In this document: positions 56,773 to 64,000 of the stretch, piece after piece | How positions within the stretch are numbered: position 1 is the first letter of the stretch | Layout: each line of letters starts with the position of its first letter | NCBI GenBank assembly: GCA_025766275.1 | Contig: JAFKAC010000040.1 | Location: 248,001-312,000, forward strand | Source of the DNA: Lactarius indigo | Taxonomy: Eukaryota; Basidiomycota; Agaricomycetes; Russulales; Russulaceae | Length of the DNA stretch: 64,000 nucleotides | Direction: 5' to 3' | Translations under genes and position numbers: made by a program | The notes under the pieces: generated by a model | What the model saw: the letters and a program-made list of their open reading frames with translations, nothing else | What the model was told of the DNA's origin: nothing | Databases searched by the model: none

Positions 56773-59700
56773 TCAGGCGTGTGTGGTGGACTCCATCACG
56801 CGCGATAGCACACCCTCCTCGTCCAGCAGCTCCCACTCCTTCGTCTTGGCGTCGTCTGATACCGTCATGCCGACGGCGGTGACCGCTGTGCGCGCGCGCA
56901 GGCGCGGGTCTGCAGGCGGCGCAGCGACGGCCGTGCTGGTGTCGGACTCGGCGGGCTCGACGTCGACGGGCGTTGGCTCGTCGTCCTCGTCTCGGTCACC
57001 ATCATCGCCAGGCTCGTCCTCCTCGTCCGGACTGAGGTCCATCGCCTCCTCGACGCTCATCTCCATCTCGTCCATCTCGTCGCCGTCGTCGTCGTGGAGC
57101 GGGGGCGGCATGTCCGCGCGGTGCGGCGTCGTTGGGGTGGTGGCGGAGTCGGATGGACGGGGGCGCTTGCCGCGCTCGAGGCGGTGGAGGACCTTGTGCA
57201 CGTACTCCCTTGCGAACTTTTTGATCTTGGTCTTCTTCTCCTCTGAGAGCGCCTCGAGCTTGTTCTCCCTATAGCTCGACGACTTCTTCTCCTTCTCCGC
57301 GATGATGTGCGTGAGCTGTGCAATTTCATTCATCAGCGAAGTCGACAACGAGGATGGTGGGGCACGTACCTCCTTGGCGTGCTTCTTGAACGTGTCCACG
57401 TCCATCCGCGCGCGGTACTTCGACATCGTTTTGACAACGACGGCACCGACAAGCTTAAGCAGCCGCTTCTCGCGATTATCCTCGCCACCGCTAGCCCCCC
57501 GGCGCCCCCCACCACCACCGTCGCGCTCCCTCCGTTCCTTCCGCCTCCGCTCGCGCTCGGCCTTCCGCTCCTCCTCTTTACTCTGCGCCTCAGCAGCAGC
57601 AGCAGCTTCCAAGAGTACGCGCTGTTCCTCGGCCTTCTGCGCTGCGGCCGCGGCGGCGATGATCGCGGCGGTCTCGGCCTTTTTGCGCTCGAGGCGCGCG
57701 AGGCGCGCCTGGTCCATCATCTCGATCTGCCGGATCATCATGCTCTCGTTGTGTCCGCGGTAGTCGTGTGGCGTAGGCCCGCGGTAGTGCGCGTTCGGCC
57801 GCGGGGTCGTGAATGCGACGAGCGTGGACTCCGACGCGACGAGGTCGTCTAGCTTGGAGCGCTTTGGGAGGCGGTCTTCGGGAAGTGGGGATGGTGGGGA
57901 CGCCCAGTCGTCGTTGGTCTCTTCGGCTGCGTCGTCCTGAGCTGGGCGTAAGTGCCGCGAAAGGAGAAGAGCGGGGGAAATGACTGTATGTACCTTCAAG
58001 CGCTTTGGTATCCGATAGGTAGTCTCCAGGGTATTCCACTGGTCCAGGAGCTAAACCCGCAGCGAGGTTCAAACACGAAAGGCGGAGGAGAGAAAGAGAG
58101 CTCACGTCCTGGGCTGCCTTCTTGAGAACCACATTCTCGGAGTCGGTGCACCTTTCGACGGGGACGGTAACTTTGGAATCCTCCACTTTGTTGCGCGTTA
58201 TGAGTGGCCATGTACTCATGCAATCGATAGTCTACACATCCCTGAGACCTAATCAAACTGTGAAAGGTTGAGGACACATACGAGCATGAGCACTTCAAGA
58301 TCCTTCTCGTAGTCGTCCATGATGTTCGTCATAAGACTGAACCCTCGTAACCGCATCATTTGACGGAGAGCAGACTGATCTTCTGACATCTGACAGGACG
58401 TTTAGTAGGACCTGCAGGCGATAGCCCGAGAGACTGACCTTTATTCGCGTAAGCAGCTTGACGAGAACCTTGCGGCTCTGGGTCTGCCGCATGGCCTGAA
58501 TGACCTTTGGCACCTCTTTGAGGGCCAAGGGCTTGAGTATAGGCTGCGAACACGTGCTTCAGTACTCGCACACGAACAGGAACTTTCCGCAATGAGTACC
58601 ATCCAATCCTCATCCAGCTTCTTGCTCTTCTTCTTCTTGCTTCCCTTGAGCCCGAGTCTGTCGACCTCGTCCGCGATCCCAAGTGCTGTGAGGAGCGCCG
58701 ATAAGCAAACGATGCACAAAGTAGGCAAAGAGAGACAAGCGCACCGTCAAGATAGAGGTCGTCCATCCCAGCTATATCGGTCTGCGTTTTCCCGCCGATA
58801 AAGCCGACGCACTTGTCCTCCCCACAATAACACGGCTGCGCATCGTGCCTGGCCCAAATCGTCAGCCCTAGCAAGAGAATCGCGAACGCGCGGACTCTCA
58901 CCCGTAGCGATCGACGTTATAATTGAAAGTGAGCTCCTCGTGTTTCTTGATCGCGCGGTTCGCGAAGATACCCATCCGGACGTGTTGGCCGATCGTCCAC
59001 TTTGCGACGTAGCAGTTTGGGTTGCAGGAATGGTTCGCGAACCGACCGATGCCACCGCGCTTCGTCGCGTCGATGAACTAACGGACATTAGTATTTCTCT
59101 CTAGGTAAAGGAAGAGAAGCACCTCGTCCTTCTGCAGCATCATAAAGTAGAAATGCTTGATGCCCTCTTCCGCGTACTCCCGCATCCGTTTGATAAACGA
59201 CGGATTCGAAACGACGTCGCCGACGTATTCATAGATGAACGTGTCTCTGCGCCAGATCAGAGCCCCGCCTTGTATGAAACCCCCACGCAAAGCGAGCGCA
59301 CCTTGACATGTCCTCCGCCGCACGAAGCCCATACCCCTTTTTCTCCGTCTTGACGATATTGATCTTCGCGTATTCCCGTCGCTGGAACCTGGCAAGCGTT
59401 GCGTCAGCCGAGCGGGCCCCCGGGAGCCGCGAAGCGCCCAAAAAAAAACCCCCCCTCGCACCGTTGGTTCATACAAAAGGCCCCGCCCTTGCAGTCCTCT
59501 GGGAGACACTCTACTTGCGTCAGGCGATTGATGCAGTCTTCCACGCAAATGGCACCTTAAAGGAACCTCAGCTTTGTTCATGAGGAGTGGGGGGGGGGGG
59601 GGGAAAGTGAGCACTTACGGGAACCATTTGAGGGACACTCGCAGGTCATGCTCTCCAGCGCCTCTCTACTCCGCCCGAGCGTCGAGTATTGATAGTGGTT

Positions 59701-60153
59701 TTCCTCTATCTGGACGAATGTTTTCATCGCTTCCTCGGTCGTTATGGGCAGGTCCCCGATGAGCTGGGGGCCCTTCCTTAGGGGCTTCGTCGGTACTGAT
59801 GGGGTGGTGGGCTCGGGTTTGGGCGAGGCGGAGGCTGATGTTGAGGTCCTGGATTCTGACTTGGTAGTGAGGAGGCTTTCAGGTTTGGGCGAACGATCGG
59901 TCTTTCGTGGGGCTTGGTCCTCGTCGTCCATCTCGACGTCGTCTGGTGGTGAGTCGGGGGACGGTCGCACACGACGCGGTTTGACAGGGTCACCCTCTAT
60001 TATGTTGACATGGTCTGACATAACCTCAGGTTTTACCTTGGTTGAGGACCTCGACAGGGGATCCTCCAGGGTGAGGGAGGACGTAGAGGCGAGCGGCGAG
60101 GGATAGTCGTCGTCTTCTTCGACTTTGAGAGCCATAGCACGAAATTTGGACAT
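56773..60153 (-). CDS. SET2: SET2 histone H3 lysine-36 methyltransferase
   Basis: Methylates H3K36 co-transcriptionally on RNA polymerase II. The start at 60153 begins [20 protein letters not shown], with a disordered acidic N-terminus. The AWS domain is TCECPSNG plus an intron, then [20 protein letters not shown] and FCMNQR. The SET domain includes [56 protein letters not shown] and [12 protein letters not shown]. The post-SET is [14 protein letters not shown]. The low-charge/coiled region includes KLDEDW and [20 protein letters not shown]. The C-terminal SRI domain lies at about 57470-57190 ([38 protein letters not shown]). A poly-G/C run lies in the AWS intron (59589-59603). I saw no clear WW domain. 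The gene is convergent with the PPR-like gene. Confidence 0.93.
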
Positions 60154-60948
60154 GGTGAGGACAGTGCCTCAGAGTTTCAACGAGCAAGGGCACTTGACAG
60201 ACAAGCGCGCGTTGTTCAAAAGAAATACGAGTATCCCTCGAGTAGGAAGAGAGCCTCAAATATCGCTCGACCTGTATCAGACAACGACGGTTAGTAGACG
60301 AACAGCGAGGTCGGACGGACAGCCAACATGCAAGTCGCTAAGAGACAAACAAAAAAGTGCAGTCATCACTCGCAAGCCTCATCAACCATTGTCACAACCC
60401 ACCCTCACGCCGACAGGTTTCTGGAATTGTACATGCTCGCGATAAACTATGTGGTTGATAGTAAATGTACTACATATCACCAGTGAAAAGTGTGGAGGGT
60501 CATCCACCACAAAAAAGAATAGACTGAACCAGTAGCGTTGAGCCACGATGCCACGGAATGGTCGGCTATTATACGGAATACTCGGAGAAACTACAGTGAG
60601 AAAGGACAATCAGCATGAGGAACTAGAGCACGGAACAAAAAGAGGGGAGGGCTCAGTAGTGCATGTTGTTTGGCTATATGCTACGTGCCGTTCATCAACG
60701 CCAAGGGCTATGACTGGGGCGGCAAGGACTCATCTCGAGAGGGAATAGAAAGAGACAACACTCACCAGTGGACATCAATCGGACATGCCTCGCCATCACT
60801 CAGTATAACCCTTCGCCTCCCACCGACAACGACAACGCAAGGACGTATCCCGGAGTTTACCGGAACCCACACAGCAATATACCTCACAGCATCTAACTTG
60901 AAGTCTGAAAGAAAGAAAAAAAAAAGTCTATACACGTGTAGAAAAATA
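60154..60948. other. intergenic, SET2 5' flank and NDUFA6 3' flank
   Basis: About 800 bp without a gene I can support. Both neighbours are on the minus strand. It includes the SET2 promoter at its left edge. Short frames on either strand show no domain. Confidence 0.5.
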
Positions 60949-61503
60949 TTACACATTGGGCGACGCGGGAAGAACAGCATTCTCATCCCTCCCTGAACGG
61001 CAACCGTTGTCAACCTACAGCCGACCGGAAACCGACGACACAGGGAGAGAGCCCACCTTCGAAGAACTTTTGCAAAAAGGTCCTGTGCGGCCGCTCTCTA
61101 TTGCCAGTCAACAAAGGCCCGAGCACGTGTGGCTCCTGCTTCCAGAAGTTTACCGTCTCCTGGTACTCCTGTCGGCTCTTGTGGAGCAGAATGTCGACGA
61201 GCTTGGGGTCCGTCACGTAGCGGTTCCTCTCGAAGCGCTGGCGGATGACCGCGCGCACCGCGGACGGGGGGACGTCGAGGGAGTACAGTGCGCAGATTTC
61301 AGGAGCCTGTGTTGTTGCGGATTTTGGGGGAGGAGCGATGGGAGGGGAGTGAACAAATAAATGATGAGTTTAGAGAGGGGGAAAAGGGGGAAACGCACCC
61401 CACGCATCCATTCGCGATACAAGTCAAGCACACGGTTGCGCTGGTGAACAGAGCTTGTGGATTGCGTTGCCGCGCGAGCGAGGCGTGTCGGTATAGTCGT
61501 CAT
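60949..61503 (-). CDS. NDUFA6: NADH:ubiquinone oxidoreductase LYR subunit NDUFA6 (B14)
   Basis: Accessory matrix-arm subunit of mitochondrial complex I. Three exons, 61503-61399, 61306-61057 and 60992-60949, give 132 residues, the usual length. The start MTTIPTRLARAA is preferred over the in-frame ATG at 61524. The LYR motif is RVLDLYREWMRG; then APEICALYSLDVPPSAVRAV, FERNRYVTDPKLVDILLHKS, YQETVNFWKQEPHVLGPLL and FLQKFFEG, ending RDENAVLPASPNV. Phase is kept across both introns. A decayed copy lies at 62680-63090. Confidence 0.94.
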
Positions 61504-62007
61504 TGGCAGTTCAAACGCATCCACAAGACGAAAATATCTGTCGGACTTTCCCGGGACGAGTCCGTCCGGCGCCGGGAATTCTAACCCGATTTGTTACAAC
61601 GGAAGGTCCCGTCGCCGGCTCGCCGTAGTCCCCCTCCAATTTTCCCTGTGCGTAGGCCATCTACCCCCCGTAGCGACTGCATGCATTCCCAACATCTCCT
61701 CTCCGTCACTTGTTCATGAATCCAAAGCCGCAAGGCGGCTTCTTAAACCCAACTAACATACTCCGAGTTCGGTACCTTTGTGGTGCTAAGAAAGAAAGTT
61801 TCCTGTAATGACGATGAACTCAACAAGTAATGTACAACAAATTACATTTAGTAAACATGTAGATACCATACCTCATCTCGCTTTGTCGGTTTTCTACCAG
61901 CTAGAAAACCAGCTTGGACAGCGTTCCCCGAATCTGTTGCCGTCGCTCGGACCATGCCACATCACATTCAATATTCCGCTCTGGTCAAACACCTGCCAGT
62001 GCTATGC
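61504..62007. other. NDUFA6 5' flank, no gene recognised
   Basis: About 500 bp containing the presumed NDUFA6 promoter. No repeat or coding similarity was seen before the ankyrin remnant at 62008. Confidence 0.4.
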
Positions 62008-62460
62008 TCAACAACCGCAAACGTGAAGACGCCCCTTCGCCAGTGCTTCGTGTATTTCTGTGGTTCCTTCGTCATTTCGGGTCATGACCTCCATCTTGCG
62101 CTCGAGTAGCATCCGAATAACTTCAGGGCACCGGTTGACCACCCCTGAACGCACGAGTCTTTCCAGTGTTGTCGCGCATGTGCGTGTCCGCCGTATGGTC
62201 CAGCAGTAGGCGCACGAATTCGAGTTGTCCTTCATTCGATGATGTGTGAAATGGGGTATATCCCTCGTCATTTCGAATGCTGACCTCCGCACCCCGTTCG
62301 ATTGGTATCTGAATAAGGTCAAGGCTTTCATTGACCGCTGCATAAGACAGTCCGCATCTGCTGTCGTGGTGCAGTAATAATCACGCGACATCAAAGTGCC
62401 CGTACCTCAATACGAGGTGTAATAAGGTATGTCTCTCGCGGGTCCGGGCATTGACCTGTG
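62008..62460 (-). pseudogene. ankyrin-repeat remnant
   Basis: Frameshifted ankyrin motifs on the minus strand. One frame gives IPIERGAEVSIRNDEGYTPF followed by NEGQLEFVRLLLDHTADTHM. Another gives CPEVIRMLLERKMEVMTRND. Stops and shifts separate them and no start or upstream NACHT is present. It resembles the NLR ankyrin repeats but is more decayed. Confidence 0.7.
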
Positions 62461-62679
62461 CGCAGTGCTCTGGGCGCCTTGCGAAGGTTCGTGTGGAACG
62501 CGAGGCTGCCGCAGCAAGGAAGGAAGCCGAAGGCGAAGATCAGGATCAGACACCCCAAGGATCTCCCCCCCTCGGTCAGTAGCGACTCTTGGCAATGTCT
62601 TCGTCTGCTTCTTGTACCTGTACCCCATCCTGTTGTCGCATTACGGCCTTAACGTCTATTCCAAGGCAGACCAATATCA

Positions 62680-63090
62680 GCTGACCGGAACTGACGATAT
62701 AGGACACCCACCTTTTTTTAAAAACGTTCTGAGCTCCGTCTTTCCACTCTCGGCCAACAACATGCCGAACACTGGTGCATGAAGTTCCTGCTCTAAAAAG
62801 TTCGCCGTCTCGTGGTATTCCTGCTGGCTCTGGTGAATAGGGCGAGCTTGGGGTCGGACACGTAACGGCTGTGCTCGAAGCGCTGGCGCATAACGGTGCG
62901 CACTGTGGACGGGGGACATCAACGGCTCGTAGCGGATAATTTTCGGAAGCCTGCTGTGAGGGGGGGGGGGGGGATTCGAGGGAGTAGGGGGAAGAGTGAG
63001 TGAACTTTGGAAAAGAGGGAAACACCCCAGCCCGGGCATCCACTGGCGGTACAAATTGAACTTCGAGCATGTCGTTGCCAGTCTCATTCA
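62680..63090 (-). pseudogene. NDUFA6: NDUFA6 pseudogene retaining intron 1
   Basis: Collinear with the intact gene. An LYR-bearing exon 1 (FNLYRQWMPG, about 63060-63030) is followed by an intron with a run of about 15 Cs and a cacag acceptor. Exon 2 homology then runs through tgcgccagcgcttcgag, ccgaccccaagctcg and agagccagcaggaatacca, with frameshifts and a shortened middle. The last exon is not recognised. It sits beside the ankyrin remnant. Confidence 0.85.
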
Positions 63091-63656
63091 CCTAGCCGAG
63101 CGACAAATAGTACGATACGAAAAATGGAACAGAAGAGTTTTTGTTTATTTTGGAAGGCGATGTATTGGGTAGCATGAGATAGTAACTAGGTTACCTACTG
63201 GTGGCTCTATTTAACGCGATGATGCGGGCCATAGGCGAGAGAAACAGGGGAAATGTTGTGCACACTCCCGCAGGCCTCGAGGTAGTGTGGGCTCTTACTT
63301 GTTTCTACGGGTCACCTTGGAGATCTCACAAGTTCATAAGGCGGGATAGAAGAGTTCGACGTTGGTAAATTTACCAGGACACTAGTCAGCCTTCACCATG
63401 GGTTCGTGACAGAAACGGTCGGTTGTGAGTTTGCTGCCACTTAGAGTCCGCGGCTGAAAGTTGTCATACTGCAGAGTAAGCATACGGTACGTACGACGCA
63501 CGTTTTAGATCAACATTGTATAGCGAAGTGCCAAATAGGGCTACGTGCTCGGAGGTTCACGGAAATAAACAATAAAAAGAATGACGCATGTAGAAGTACA
63601 TTATGTACAGGGAAGCAAAACAAAGCTCTTCGGGGTTATTCTCGAGCCAAACACCA
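63091..63656. other. intergenic, no gene recognised
   Basis: About 560 bp between the NDUFA6 pseudogene and the transporter 3' end. No coding similarity or repeat was noticed. Confidence 0.5.
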
Positions 63657-64000
63657 CTACGCTTTTCCCCTCCATCCGCCCAACACGAAATACCGGGAGA
63701 GCACCAGCAGAACGACTGCAACCATCACCGAGCCACCTAAGTTAAAAAAACAAAATGGGTACAGCATAAGCCAGAGTTTCACCAGCATTGACAACTACGC
63801 ACCAGCGAAGATTCCAACGGCGGTGTACCCACCCGTGGTGTGGTATATCGCGCCAGATATCGGCGGGCCCGCAAGTGCCCCGAATGAGATGATGGTGAAG
63901 TACATCCCCATGCGGCGTCCGACGTCGGCGCTGTCGCCGAGCGCCATCATCGGCGCGCCCATGAGGGTCACCATCGCACCTGACGATGCGCCGTAGGTCC
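63657..64000 (-). CDS. MFS transporter, monocarboxylate-type, C-terminal part
   Basis: The 5' part lies outside the window. On the minus strand it reads TYGASSGAMVTLMGAPMMAL, then DVGRRMGMYFTIISFGALAG, PPISGAIYHTTGGYTAVGIF, an intron (gtgcgt...cttag), and GSVMVAVVLLVLSRYFVLGG, ending WRGKA at 63657. The D-x-GRRMGMYFT loop, PPISGAI and terminal hydrophobic helix fit TM10-TM12 of fungal monocarboxylate/MCH-like major facilitator proteins. The substrate cannot be told from this part. Confidence 0.82.

Noticed and set aside
61522..61524. ATG at 61524 as start of NDUFA6
   Set aside because: The family N-terminus begins at the downstream MTTIP, and the extra seven residues are not expected.

Overview
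This window is nuclear DNA of a filamentous basidiomycete, most likely an agaricomycete mushroom or relative. The reasons are short (about 45-70 bp) GT-AG introns in nearly every gene, KDZ (Kyakuja-Dileera-Zisupton) transposase with its CxC2 cysteine cluster, chromodomain Ty3/gypsy retrotransposons, a Tad-like LINE, and 'Goodbye'-domain STAND/NLR genes with NACHT and ankyrin repeats. No rRNA, tRNA or CRISPR was recognised. Exon joins quoted here were read by eye from splice sites and reading frame.

The window has three parts. (1) 1-13.2 kb is a KDZ-type accessory block: a KDZ transposase (-), a small acidic ORF (-), a divergent pair of unknown genes (- at 4.9-6.8 kb, + at 7.0-8.7 kb), and another multi-exon unknown gene (+ 9.8-11.8 kb). 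That last gene lies between two large tandem arrays with different units (84 bp, and about 32 bp) that share the core TCCGTG/CACGGA and can both form hairpins.

(2) 13.4-27.8 kb is a nested retrotransposon graveyard. A 5'-truncated gypsy element (+) has a reverse-oriented solo LTR in its integrase (5-bp target duplication CCAAA). Its 3' LTR abuts the gag of a second gypsy element (+), which meets a third element of the same family (-) tail to tail. The third element sits in the RNase H of a 5'-truncated LINE (-). The second/third family shows a -1 frameshift heptamer, an 11-nt match between the putative transcript start and the primer-binding site (Tf1-like self-priming), and repeated CGA-to-TGA stops. 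Both gypsy families carry an extra coding region 3' of the chromodomain.

(3) 27.9-49 kb is a segmentally duplicated NLR neighbourhood. The best copy is a convergent pair: a two-RRM Hrp1/Musashi-like gene (+, to 37.0 kb) and a giant Goodbye-NACHT-ankyrin NLR (-, 45.9-37.4 kb) with roughly 50 ankyrin repeats, the last 3.2 kb in near-identical 216-bp units. Decayed copies of both genes lie at 46.6-48.8 kb (NACHT deleted), 27.9-28.4 kb, 31.3-32.1 kb and 33.2-34.2 kb. An apparently intact VHS-GAT trafficking gene (29.2-31.0 kb) has partial copies on both sides.

From 49.2 kb to the end lies conserved housekeeping sequence: eIF2-gamma (+), a RING-CH membrane E3 ligase (-), an SR splicing factor (-) divergent from a PPR-like mitochondrial gene (+), SET2 H3K36 methyltransferase (-), complex I LYR subunit NDUFA6 (-), and the 3' end of an MFS transporter (-). 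An ankyrin pseudogene and an intron-retaining NDUFA6 pseudogene sit between the last two.
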